Shown here: in pieces, positions 1-8,682 of the stretch
Layout of the letters: every line of letters begins with the position of its first letter
Position numbering within the stretch: the first letter of the stretch is position 1
Assembly: GCF_022436485.1 (NCBI RefSeq)
Contig: NZ_JAKUDO010000003.1
Span: forward strand, 62,001 to 126,000
DNA from: Agrococcus sp. ARC_14
Lineage (GTDB): Bacteria > Actinomycetota > Actinomycetes > Actinomycetales > Microbacteriaceae
DNA: 64,000 nucleotides
Direction of reading: 5' to 3'
Made by a program: the position numbers and the translations under genes
The notes under the pieces: generated by a model
Seen by the model: the letters and a program-made list of their open reading frames with translations, nothing else
Told to the model about the DNA's origin: nothing
Database searches by the model: none

Positions 1-103
1 CGACAGCGATCACGCCGACTCGACGGGCGCCGCGCACGACGGAAGCACGGTTGAAGCGCTTCGAGCCGGGCTCGATGCCGGTCATCTCGGTAGAAGTCGT
101 CAC
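1..103 (-). CDS. N-terminal fragment of a probable secreted cell-wall hydrolase (partial)
   Basis: Only the first 34 codons lie in the window and the gene runs off the left edge. The GTG at 101-103 is chosen because GGAG precedes it by nine bases; a second in-frame ATG lies at 83-85. The peptide begins VTTSTEMTGIEPGSKRFNR and then turns basic (VVRGARRVGVIAV), which looks like the start of a signal peptide. It sits next to an NlpC/P60 gene on the same strand and shares that gene's GTAACG-type upstream repeat, so a related secreted peptidoglycan hydrolase is inferred. The catalytic domain is not visible, so the family is not proven. Confidence 0.55.
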   Translation of the reverse strand, partial: MTTSTEMTGIEPGSKRFNRASVVRGARRVGVIAV

Positions 104-162
104 AGGTAGATGCTCCAAAACTTGTGTTGCAGGAATGTGTCGCCAGGCGGCACGTCGGCCTA

Positions 163-180
163 CGTTACCAAATCGTTATC
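163..180 (-). promoter_or_regulatory. GTAACG-type direct repeat (MtrA-box-like) upstream of the partial hydrolase gene
   Basis: On the minus strand this reads ATAACGATTTGGTAACG: two (G/A)TAACG half-sites one helical turn (11 bp) apart. A near copy lies at 1078-1095 upstream of the neighbouring NlpC/P60 gene. Actinobacterial MtrA is known to control cell-wall hydrolase genes through GTAAC-like direct repeats; assignment to MtrA is inference. Confidence 0.5.
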
Positions 181-203
181 AGTTTGTCACCTGGCACGCA
201 GGT

Positions 204-1001
204 TCAGCCGAACCGGCGAACCTCGGGCGTGCCGAACGCGGCGACCATCGCCGCGTAGTTCGAGTACTTGACGGGCTTGCCGCTGGTTGCGGCGTGGATG
301 ATCTGACCGTTGCCGGCGTAGACGGCGACGTGGCCGCTCCACACGAGCAGGTCACCGGCAGCGACCTGCGACGCCGGCACGCCCGTGCCGTAGCCGCCCT
401 GCGCGCCGGAGGAGTGCGGAAGGTAGTGGCCGGCTTGGCCGTAGACCCAGGCGGTGAAGCCAGAGCAGTCGAAGCCGGTCGACGGGCTCGAGCCGCCCCA
501 GACGTACGGGGCGCCGAGCTGCGACTGCGCGATGCCGACGATGCCGCTGTTGGCGGGGATGCTCACCGCGGTCGTCGCCGCAGCGCTGCCCTGGGACGAA
601 CCAGCGGAGGTCGAAGCCGAGCCGTCGGCGTTCGCCGTCGCAGCCTCGCGCGCCTCGGCGAGCTCGGCCTCACGGGCTTCCTCCGCCTCGCGTGCTGCCG
701 CGCGGAGCTCCTCGAGCTCCTCAGCCGTGGTGCCGGAGATGCCGTCGCGCGCGATCGTCTCGATGCGTGCGTCGCTCGCGACGCTCACGGTCTGCGAGTT
801 CTCGGCGATGACGCTCTGGAGCTCCTCCTGCGAGAACTGCGGGCCCTGCTGCGAGAACGCAGCGGCCGGCAGCGAGAGCGCGCCGATCAGCGCAGCGGCG
901 ATGCTGACGACGCCGATGCTCTTCGCGCCGCGACGCAGCGATCCGGAAGCGGGTCGAGCATGGCTGTGCGAGACGGCCACGGCCGTGGTGTGCTTCTTCA
1001 A
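204..1001 (-). CDS. Secreted NlpC/P60 (C40) peptidoglycan endopeptidase
   Basis: 265 aa. A hydrophobic signal segment spans about residues 28-48 (SIGVVSIAAALIGALSLPAAA), followed by a charged Glu/Ala-rich probable coiled coil (about 91-122), a Ser/Ala/Thr linker and a C-terminal NlpC/P60 domain. The domain has the expected triad: Cys179 in GFDCSGF, His214 in WSGHVAVY and a third polar residue near His226. Such enzymes cut peptide stems of peptidoglycan outside the membrane during cell separation. The TTG at 999-1001 is preferred over an in-frame ATG at 1040 because GGGGGAA lies just upstream. The MtrA-box-like repeat at 1078-1095 lies about 80 bases upstream. Confidence 0.9.
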   Translation of the reverse strand: MKKHTTAVAVSHSHARPASGSLRRGAKSIGVVSIAAALIGALSLPAAAFSQQGPQFSQEELQSVIAENSQTVSVASDARIETIARDGISGTTAEELEELRAAAREAEEAREAELAEAREAATANADGSASTSAGSSQGSAAATTAVSIPANSGIVGIAQSQLGAPYVWGGSSPSTGFDCSGFTAWVYGQAGHYLPHSSGAQGGYGTGVPASQVAAGDLLVWSGHVAVYAGNGQIIHAATSGKPVKYSNYAAMVAAFGTPEVRRFG

Positions 1002-1077
1002 GTCGGTGTTCCCCCAGGAATTTCCTTCAGGCCCCCACACCGCGATGTGCAGGGCTGACCCGGCGACACTACCCGAC

Positions 1078-1095
1078 CGTTACCAATTCGTCACA
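1078..1095 (-). promoter_or_regulatory. GTAACG-type direct repeat (MtrA-box-like) upstream of the NlpC/P60 gene
   Basis: Minus strand reads TGTGACGAATTGGTAACG: half-sites GTGACG and GTAACG 11 bp apart. The core (A/T)TTGGTAACG is shared with the site at 163-180. Its position about 75-95 bases before the TTG start suits a regulator site near the promoter. Identification as MtrA-bound is inference. Confidence 0.5.
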
Positions 1096-1169
1096 ATCGA
1101 CGCACAGGGTATCGGCGAGCCTGCACGACGCCTGGGCGAACCCTGGACGCGCGGCCCCGCCTGCGGCGG

Positions 1170-1841
1170 TCAGGCCTCGAGATAGATGTGCTGCGCGAGC
1201 TCGACCGGCAGGTCGATCGCCGCGCCGCCTGAGGCGGTGAGTCGGATGCGGTCTCCGGCCGTCGCGACCTCGACCGTCGCGCCGGGCACGACGCCCGCGG
1301 CCTGCAGCTCAGCCAGACCCTCGATGTCGAACTGGATGGGCTCCCCCAGCCGCCGCACGATCCGCACGCCGCGCGCATCCGTCGCCCGCACCACGCCGTC
1401 GAGAAAGGAGGCTGCTGGCGGCAGCCCCAGCTCGGCGAGCCCCGGGATGGGCGTGCCGTATGGCGACTCGCTCGGATTGCCCAGCAGCGTCAGCAGCCTG
1501 CGCTCGACCTGCTCGCTCATGACGTGCTCCCAGCGGCAGGCCTCGTCATGCACCAGGCTCCAGTCGAGCCCGATGACGTCTGCGAGCAGCCGCTCGGCCA
1601 GCCGGTGCTTGCGCAGCACGCGGATCGCGAGCGCGCGGCCGTCCTCCGTGAGCTCGAGGTGCCGGTCCGGCGCGACGACGACGAGGCCATCGCGCTCCAT
1701 GCGGGCGACGGTCTGCGAGACGGTCGGGCCGGAGTGGCCGAGGCGATCAGAGATGCGGGCGCGCAGCGGAGTGATGCCCTCCTCCTCGAGATCGAGGATC
1801 GTGCGGAGGTACATCTCGGTCGTATCGACGAGATCTGTCAT
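1170..1841 (-). CDS. DtxR/IdeR-family metal-dependent transcriptional regulator
   Basis: 223 aa, the usual length of three-domain DtxR proteins. Residues 1-65 form the winged helix (MTDLVDTTEMYLRTILDLEE, then RISDRLGHSGPTVSQTVARM), residues 66-140 the dimerisation and metal-binding domain (HRLAERLL, HDEACRWEHVMS, with the Cys and His ligands typical of the family), and about 150-223 an SH3/FeoA-like domain. Family members bind Fe2+ or Mn2+ and repress uptake genes. A DtxR-type iron box lies in front of the siderophore importer at 53.7 kb, a plausible target. Whether it is iron- (IdeR) or manganese-responsive (MntR) cannot be settled from sequence alone. Confidence 0.9.
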   Translation of the reverse strand: MTDLVDTTEMYLRTILDLEEEGITPLRARISDRLGHSGPTVSQTVARMERDGLVVVAPDRHLELTEDGRALAIRVLRKHRLAERLLADVIGLDWSLVHDEACRWEHVMSEQVERRLLTLLGNPSESPYGTPIPGLAELGLPPAASFLDGVVRATDARGVRIVRRLGEPIQFDIEGLAELQAAGVVPGATVEVATAGDRIRLTASGGAAIDLPVELAQHIYLEA

Positions 1842-1982
1842 CCGCACCCCCCTCACTCTCTCCGCGCGCCGATGTCTGCGTGCCGTGTCCGCACGCCCAG
1901 GCCAACAGGCCGCGTCTGCATCCCCGTGCGGGGCATCCGGCCGGTCAGCCCGGTATGCCACCACCATATTGGCCCGCGCTCG

Positions 1983-3098
<1,116 letters not shown>

Positions 3099-3137
3099 CG
3101 GCGCCGCGGGCGGCGAGCCGCCGCCCGCGATGCCGGC

Positions 3138-3824
3138 TCAGCGGCGGATGTCGTCCGGCTCCGAGTCGGACTCGGCGTCGGATGCGTCGCCCCAGTCGTC
3201 GTCATCGTCGTCGTCATCGTCGCGGTCGCCATCGTCGCTGCCGACCGCCTCGTCGACGTCGAAGTCGTCGTCGAAGTCGTCCTCGAGGTCAGCCTCGAGG
3301 TCGGACTCCAGCTCGTCCTCGTCGTCGAGCTCGTCCTCGGCGCCAGCGTCCTTGGCAGCGAGGTAGTCAGCGAGCCGCTCGGACCACGGCACCCACGCGG
3401 GCGACAGCAGCGAGGTGTCGCCCGGCAGCAGCGCCACCTCGAGCACGGTCGGGCCGCCTTCGAGGCCGCGCGAGAGCAGCACCGTCCACGACCAGTCGGG
3501 GTAGCCGGCGAGCTGCGAGGCATGGCGGATCGCCACGACCTGCGCCTGCCCGTGGGCACCGCCCTCCGCGAGCGCGCCCTGGACCTCGCCGACCGCGCCG
3601 GTCGGCGCGATCTCGTCGAGCGCCGCGAGCGCGAGCGCGAGCTCCTGCGGCGACGGCGTCGTCGGCTCGGGCGCGGGCTGCGGGGCGTGCGGCTGCGAGG
3701 CGTGCGACTGGTCGGCCTCGACCGGCTGCTCCTCCAGGGAGTCGGTCTCCGCCGACTCCGGCTGCGCAGCATCGCCCGACTCGGGCGATGGCACGTCGTG
3801 GTGGAACTCAGGCGTCGAGGTCAT
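3138..3824 (-). CDS. DUF3027-like acidic protein of unknown function
   Basis: 228 aa. A disordered Pro/Glu/Gln-rich N-terminus (1-65) leads into a folded central region (about 66-150) with SQLAGYPDWSWTVLLSR and VLEVALLPGDTSLLSPAWVPWSERLADYL, the actinobacterial DUF3027 pattern. The C-terminal third is almost entirely acidic, including a run of nine consecutive aspartates. The family has no established function. Its start overlaps the end of the cold-shock protein gene by 17 bases, so the two are translationally linked; a role together with nucleic-acid binding is only inferred. The ATG at 3822-3824 is the first Met after the overlap. Confidence 0.8.
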   Translation of the reverse strand: MTSTPEFHHDVPSPESGDAAQPESAETDSLEEQPVEADQSHASQPHAPQPAPEPTTPSPQELALALAALDEIAPTGAVGEVQGALAEGGAHGQAQVVAIRHASQLAGYPDWSWTVLLSRGLEGGPTVLEVALLPGDTSLLSPAWVPWSERLADYLAAKDAGAEDELDDEDELESDLEADLEDDFDDDFDVDEAVGSDDGDRDDDDDDDDDWGDASDAESDSEPDDIRR

Positions 3825-4182
3825 CGGCGACCTTCCGCAGCATCTGGGCGACCGTCGAGCCGTGCGAGGCGCTCGGGTAGCGACCACGGCGCAGGTCGTT
3901 GCCGATGGTGTCGAGCAGGCGCACGAGGTCCTCGACGATGATCGCCATGTCCTCCGTGTCGCGTCGCGCGGCCTTGACCGCGGTCGGACCGACGATGCGC
4001 ACCGACAGCGCCTGCGGGCCGCGACGACCCTCGGCGACGCCGTAGTCGACCTTCGCACCCGGCTTGATGAGCACACCCTCCGGCACCGCGGAGGCGTGCA
4101 GGAAGACCTCGCCGCCGTCGTCTCCGGCGATGAAGCCGAAGCCCTTGGCCTCGTCGAAGAACTTCACCCTGCCCGTCGGCAT
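3808..4182 (-). CDS. Cold-shock domain protein with C-terminal extension
   Basis: 124 aa. Residues 1-65 form a cold-shock OB fold with both RNA-binding motifs, KGFGFI and VFLHASAV, after MPTGRVKFFDEA. A further 60 residues (VKAARRDTEDMAIIVEDLVRLL...) form a helical extension common to the actinobacterial long form. Such proteins bind single-stranded RNA or DNA as RNA chaperones. GGAGG precedes the ATG. The gene is followed, with overlap, by the DUF3027 gene. Confidence 0.92.
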   Translation of the reverse strand: MPTGRVKFFDEAKGFGFIAGDDGGEVFLHASAVPEGVLIKPGAKVDYGVAEGRRGPQALSVRIVGPTAVKAARRDTEDMAIIVEDLVRLLDTIGNDLRRGRYPSASHGSTVAQMLRKVADDLDA

Positions 4183-4276
4183 GGCACCCTCCTGCTGCAG
4201 ATCGTGTGCGGCGACCTGCCGCTCGCACCAGGGTAGTGGGGTCCGGCGAGCCCCCGAGCCGCGATATCCTGGCCGG

Positions 4277-4588
4277 ATGCCGAAGGCGAGCAGCAACCCG
4301 ACGCAGCGCCCCAGAAAGCGCCCGTCCACGACCACTCCCGAGCGCAGCTCGGGCCGCGACGCCGTCGAGCGCATCCTCGCGATGCTGGTCGTGGTCTTCG
4401 GCGGCATCGCCGTCGTCGGCTTCGCCGCCACGCTCGCGCACGTCGCCTTCCGTGACGGCAACGCCTTCTTCGCCGGCATCGCCTGGCAGTACGCCTACTG
4501 GCTGCCGCTGGTGGCGCTGCCCATCATGATCGTCTGCGTCGTGGTGCTCGTCATCATGGGCGCTCGCGGCAAGGCGCGCAGGAACTGA
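4277..4588 (+). CDS. Small two-helix membrane protein, unknown function
   Basis: 103 aa. A basic Ser/Thr/Pro-rich N-terminus (1-30) is followed by two hydrophobic segments, about residues 33-57 (ILAMLVVVFGGIAVVGFAATLAHVA) and 70-95 (YWLPLVALPIMIVCVVVLVIMGA), and a short basic tail. No motif suggests activity. TATCCT lies six bases before the ATG, with no ribosome-binding site, suggesting a leaderless mRNA. The stop codon overlaps the next gene's ATG by one base, so it is coupled to the helicase-associated gene. Confidence 0.75.
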   Translation: MPKASSNPTQRPRKRPSTTTPERSSGRDAVERILAMLVVVFGGIAVVGFAATLAHVAFRDGNAFFAGIAWQYAYWLPLVALPIMIVCVVVLVIMGARGKARRN

Positions 4589-6231
4589 TGGACGTCGTCG
4601 CGCTCGCCGCCCGCATCCAGGCCATGTCGGACGACGCGCTCGACCTGCTCGTGGTCGAGCGGCAGGCGCCCACCCAGCTCGGCTCCACGTTCGATCTGGC
4701 CGAGCACCTGGTGACGGATGCGTCCATCGCGCAGGCACTCCGGTGGCGGTCGGCCGCCGAGCTGGTCGCGCTCGGCGAGGGCACCTCCACGCCCAGGCTC
4801 GACGGCCTGCTGCTCGGCATCGACGGCGCGGCACTGCCCGCGGTGCGTGCGCTCGCTGCGGCTGCTGCCGTTCCCGCCGCCGCCGCGCTGGTGCCGATCG
4901 AGAGCGCCACCGCGCCGCAGTCAGCGATCGACGAGACCATCAAGGTCTCAGAGCTCGTGCACCGGGTCGCCGACACGCCGATCGTGCTCCGCAGCCGCTC
5001 GCAGCTGCCGGCCGCCACCGGGCGCGAGCTCGCCGCCGCGGTCGACGGCGACCCCGCCCAGCTCGAGGAGCGGCTCGAGCCCGCGGTGCTCGCCGGCCTC
5101 ATCGCCCGCCGTGACGGCCGCCTGCGCGCCACGGTCGACGCCGACGCCTGGCTCGCATCCTCCGTGCCCGATCGATGGCTGACGATCGCCACCGCCTGGC
5201 TCGACGCCACCCCCGACGCGGCCGCCGTGGCGGGTGAGCCCCGCGCGCAGTTCCCGCTCGCCGACGCCGCGGTGCTCGCGGTGCGCGAGCGCCAGCACCG
5301 CCAGGCGGAGCGCCTCGGCCTCGCCGACCGCGCCACCGCCACGACGCTCGCCGTCGACCTGCGCGAGCGACCGGACGCGGCGCGCGCGGCGCTTGCCGCC
5401 CACGTGCCGCCCGCCACCGCATCCGTCTATCTCCAGCCCGACCTCTCTGCGGTCGCGCCCGGCCCGCTCGAGGCCGACGTCGAGTCGCGGCTGCGTCGCA
5501 TCGCCCGCATCGAGCGCGCAGGCATCGCCTCGCACTGGCGCATCACGGCGCAGTCGGTCGCCGCCGGCCTGGCGGACGGCGTGCAGGCGGATGAGGTGCT
5601 GGCCTTCCTCAGGGAGGTCTCGCTCACCGGTCTGCCGCAGCCGGTCGCCTATCTCGTGCGCGACACCGCTGCGAAGTTCGGCTCGCTGCGCGTGCGCGCC
5701 GTCGACCCGGTGGCCGAAGGCGGCGCCCGCTCGCAGGCGCGCAGCGCCGACGAGCAGCTCATCCGCACCATCGCCGTCGACCGCGCGCTCGTCGGCACCG
5801 GCCCGCTGCAGACCGACCCGCACCGCGTCACCTTCCGCACCAGCGCCGAGGAGGCCCTCGAGGCGCTGATCGAGGAGCGCTACCCCGCGGTGCTCGAGGA
5901 CGAGCATGGCGAGCTCGTGCGCCGCACCCCGGATCGCGCGCCCCGCCCCGTCCACGAGCGCCACCGGCTCGTCGACCGGCTGCGCGACGCGGGCTTCGAG
6001 GTCGGCGAGCACGAGCGCGCCTGGCTCGAGCGGCAGCTGCAGGGCGCCATCCGCGAGCGCATGCCCGTGCGCCTCACCGTCACCACGGCGACCGACCCGG
6101 TCGACATCGAGCTCGTGCCGCTCGCGGTCGCGAACGGCCGCCTGCGCGCCCGCGACGCGAACCGCGACGTGGAGCGCACGCTGCCGCTGAGTGCCATCAC
6201 GAAGGTCGCGGGCCTGGGCGTCGCGACCTAG
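4588..6231 (+). CDS. Helicase-associated (XPB/Ssl2 N-terminal-like) domain protein
   Basis: 547 aa, with no Walker motifs and so not itself a helicase. The start MDVVALAARIQAMSDDALDLLVVERQAP and the winged-helix-like central region match the actinobacterial helicase-associated protein found beside XPB. The C-terminal section (HERHRLVDRLRDAGFEVGEHERAWLERQLQGAIRERMPVRLTV...ELVPLAVANGRLRARD) resembles the helicase_C_3/WYL-like fold. Its neighbour XPB suggests a shared role in DNA repair. Starts at TGATG, overlapping the preceding stop. Confidence 0.85.
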   Translation: MDVVALAARIQAMSDDALDLLVVERQAPTQLGSTFDLAEHLVTDASIAQALRWRSAAELVALGEGTSTPRLDGLLLGIDGAALPAVRALAAAAAVPAAAALVPIESATAPQSAIDETIKVSELVHRVADTPIVLRSRSQLPAATGRELAAAVDGDPAQLEERLEPAVLAGLIARRDGRLRATVDADAWLASSVPDRWLTIATAWLDATPDAAAVAGEPRAQFPLADAAVLAVRERQHRQAERLGLADRATATTLAVDLRERPDAARAALAAHVPPATASVYLQPDLSAVAPGPLEADVESRLRRIARIERAGIASHWRITAQSVAAGLADGVQADEVLAFLREVSLTGLPQPVAYLVRDTAAKFGSLRVRAVDPVAEGGARSQARSADEQLIRTIAVDRALVGTGPLQTDPHRVTFRTSAEEALEALIEERYPAVLEDEHGELVRRTPDRAPRPVHERHRLVDRLRDAGFEVGEHERAWLERQLQGAIRERMPVRLTVTTATDPVDIELVPLAVANGRLRARDANRDVERTLPLSAITKVAGLGVAT

Positions 6232-6277
6232 TCGACCGCCGCCCGTCTGCTCGGCAGGGCGAGTAGACTCGAACGCT

Positions 6278-7930
6278 ATGTCACTCCCAGGCCCGCTCAT
6301 CGTGCAGTCCGACAGGACTGTGCTGCTCGAGGTCGCGCACCCCGATGCGACCGCAGCCAGACAGGCCCTCCAGGTCTTCGCAGAGCTCGAGCGAGCGCCG
6401 GAGCACATCCACACCTATCGCGTCACGCGCCTCGGCCTCTGGAACGCACGCGCCGCCGGCCACACGGCCGACGAGATCGTCGGCACGCTCGAGACGCACG
6501 CCAAGTTCCCGGTCCCGCCAGGAGTGGCGCTCGACATCCGCGAGACCATCGGCCGCTACGGCCGCCTCGTGATCGAGCGCGACGACGAGGGCCTGCTGCT
6601 GCGCAGCGACGACCGTCCCGTGCTCGAGGAGGTGCGGCGCTCGAAGAAGATCCAGCCGCTGCTCGGCGGGCCCGTCGACGGCGGCATCCGCGTGGTCGAC
6701 TGGGCGCGCGGCGAGCTCAAGCAGGAGCTCGTGAAGCTCGGCTGGCCGGCCGAGGATCTCGCCGGCTACACCCCGGGCACCCCGCTGGAGATCGACCTGG
6801 TCGAGGACGGCTGGCACATGCGGCCCTACCAGTCGGATGCGGTCACGCACTTCTCCGACGCCGGCTCGGGTGTCGTCGTCCTCCCCTGCGGCGCAGGCAA
6901 GACGATCGTCGGCGCCGCGGCCATGGCCGCCACCGACACCACCACGCTCATCCTGGTCACGAACACCGTCTCCGCACGGCAGTGGCGCTCAGAGCTGCTG
7001 GCCCGCACGAGCCTCACCGAGGATCAGATCGGCGAGTACTCCGGCCAGTCCAAGGAGATCAAGCCGGTCACGATCGCGACCTACCAGATCCTCACGGTCA
7101 AGCGCGGCGGCGAGTACGCGCACCTCGGCGTGCTCGACGCGCTCGACTGGGGCCTCATCGTCTACGACGAGGTGCACCTGCTGCCCGCACCGGTGTTCAA
7201 GCTCTCCGCCGACCTGCAGGCACGCAGGCGCCTCGGCCTCACCGCGACGCTCGTGCGCGAGGACGGCCGCGAGTCGGATGTCTTCAGCCTCATCGGCCCC
7301 AAGCGCTTCGATGCTCCCTGGAAGGAGATCGAGGAGCAGGGCTTCATCGCGCCCGCCGAATGCTTCGAGGTGCGCATCGATCTCGACGAGGACGAGCGGC
7401 TCGAGTACGCCGCCTCGAGCGACCGCGATCGCTACCGCATCGCCGCATCGAGCCCGCGCAAGATCGACACCGTCAAGCGCGTGCTCGCGCAGCACCCCGA
7501 GGAGCCGACGCTCGTGATCGGGCAGTACCTCGACCAGCTCGACGAGCTCTCCGCTGCGCTCGACGCCCCGCTCATCAACGGCGAGACGCCGGTCTCCGAG
7601 CGCGAGGTGCTCTTCCAGGCCTTCCGCGACGGCAAGGAGCGCGTGCTGGTCGTCTCGAAGGTGGCGAACTTCTCGGTCGACCTCCCGGATGCGTCCCTGG
7701 CGGTGCAGGTGTCGGGCTCGTTCGGATCACGGCAGGAGGAGGCCCAGCGCCTCGGTCGCCTGCTGCGACCCAAGGGCGGCCGCACCGCGAGCTTCTACAC
7801 GATCGTGGCGCGCGACACCGTCGACCAGGAGTTCGCGCTCGGGCGGCAGCGCTTCCTCGCGGAGCAGGGCTACGCGTACACGATCCTCGATGAGCACGAG
7901 ATCGGCGTCGTCGATCATGCAAACGCCTGA
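6278..7930 (+). CDS. DNA repair helicase XPB (superfamily 2)
   Basis: 550 aa. An N-terminal damage-recognition-like region (1-180) precedes two RecA-like domains. Motif I is VLPCGAGKTIVGAAAM, motif II is VYDEVHLLP (DEVH box), motif III is LGLTATLVRED and motif VI is EEAQRLGRLLRP. Bacterial XPB unwinds DNA 3'-5' and is thought to act in repair. The start ATG has TAGACT eight bases upstream and no ribosome-binding site. Directly follows the helicase-associated gene, 46 bases away. Confidence 0.95.
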   Translation: MSLPGPLIVQSDRTVLLEVAHPDATAARQALQVFAELERAPEHIHTYRVTRLGLWNARAAGHTADEIVGTLETHAKFPVPPGVALDIRETIGRYGRLVIERDDEGLLLRSDDRPVLEEVRRSKKIQPLLGGPVDGGIRVVDWARGELKQELVKLGWPAEDLAGYTPGTPLEIDLVEDGWHMRPYQSDAVTHFSDAGSGVVVLPCGAGKTIVGAAAMAATDTTTLILVTNTVSARQWRSELLARTSLTEDQIGEYSGQSKEIKPVTIATYQILTVKRGGEYAHLGVLDALDWGLIVYDEVHLLPAPVFKLSADLQARRRLGLTATLVREDGRESDVFSLIGPKRFDAPWKEIEEQGFIAPAECFEVRIDLDEDERLEYAASSDRDRYRIAASSPRKIDTVKRVLAQHPEEPTLVIGQYLDQLDELSAALDAPLINGETPVSEREVLFQAFRDGKERVLVVSKVANFSVDLPDASLAVQVSGSFGSRQEEAQRLGRLLRPKGGRTASFYTIVARDTVDQEFALGRQRFLAEQGYAYTILDEHEIGVVDHANA

Positions 7931-7986
7931 ACCGGCTCAGCGGGGACTCTCAGGAACCGTTCAGCGAACGATCAGAGACTGAACAC

Positions 7987-8682
7987 ATGACCGAGCCCAG
8001 CGCCAAGATCCTCGTCGTCGACGACGAGCCGCACATCCGCGACCTGCTGTCCACCAGCCTCCGCTTCGCCGGCTTCGACGTGCGCGCTGTCGCCGCCGGA
8101 GCCGCCGCGATCTCCGCCGTCCTCGAGGACGAGCCCGACCTCATCCTCCTCGACGTCATGCTCCCCGACATCAACGGCTTCGGCGTGACCAAGCGCCTGC
8201 GCGCATCCGGATTCACCTCCCCCATCCTGTTCCTCACGGCGAAGGACGACACCGAGGACAAGATCACCGGCCTCACCGTCGGCGGCGACGACTACGTCAC
8301 GAAGCCCTTCTCGCTCGACGAGATCATCGCCCGCATCAAGGCGATCCTGCGCCGCACGATGGCAGAGACCGACGACGCCACCATCCACGTCGGCGAGCTG
8401 GCGATGAACCAAGACACCCACGAGGTCTCCGTCGCCGGCGAGGAGATCGAGCTCTCCCCCACCGAGTTCAAGCTGCTGCGCTACCTGATGCTCAATGCCA
8501 ACCGCGTGCTGTCGAAGGCGCAGATCCTCGACCACGTCTGGGAGTACGACTTCAACGGCGACGTCGGCATCGTGGAGTCCTACATCTCCTACCTGCGCCG
8601 CAAGATCGACGACCGGGTCAGCGAGCCCATGATCGTGACCAAGCGCGGATTCGGCTACATGCTGAAGTCGCCGAAGGCGTAG
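7987..8682 (+). CDS. OmpR-family response regulator
   Basis: 231 aa. The receiver domain (1-120) has the acidic pair DDEPHIRD, the phospho-acceptor Asp in LILLDVMLPD, the Thr switch in LFLTAKDD and Lys in DDYVTKPFS. The winged-helix domain (about 130-228) has LSPTEFKLLRYLMLNANRVLSKAQILDHVW and ends KRGFGYMLKSPKA. Its stop is directly followed by the histidine kinase start. The pair resembles the TrcR/PrrA-type systems of actinobacteria, but the input signal is unknown. Confidence 0.93.
   Translation: MTEPSAKILVVDDEPHIRDLLSTSLRFAGFDVRAVAAGAAAISAVLEDEPDLILLDVMLPDINGFGVTKRLRASGFTSPILFLTAKDDTEDKITGLTVGGDDYVTKPFSLDEIIARIKAILRRTMAETDDATIHVGELAMNQDTHEVSVAGEEIELSPTEFKLLRYLMLNANRVLSKAQILDHVWEYDFNGDVGIVESYISYLRRKIDDRVSEPMIVTKRGFGYMLKSPKA

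Noticed and set aside
1002..1110. c-di-AMP (ydaO) riboswitch before the NlpC/P60 gene
   Set aside because: This riboswitch is common there in actinobacteria, but the space to the promoter-like region is too short and the conserved blocks are missing.
3138..3400. Ser-rich plus-strand protein opposite the DUF3027 gene
   Set aside because: The Ser runs are the antisense reading of the poly-Asp/Glu tail.
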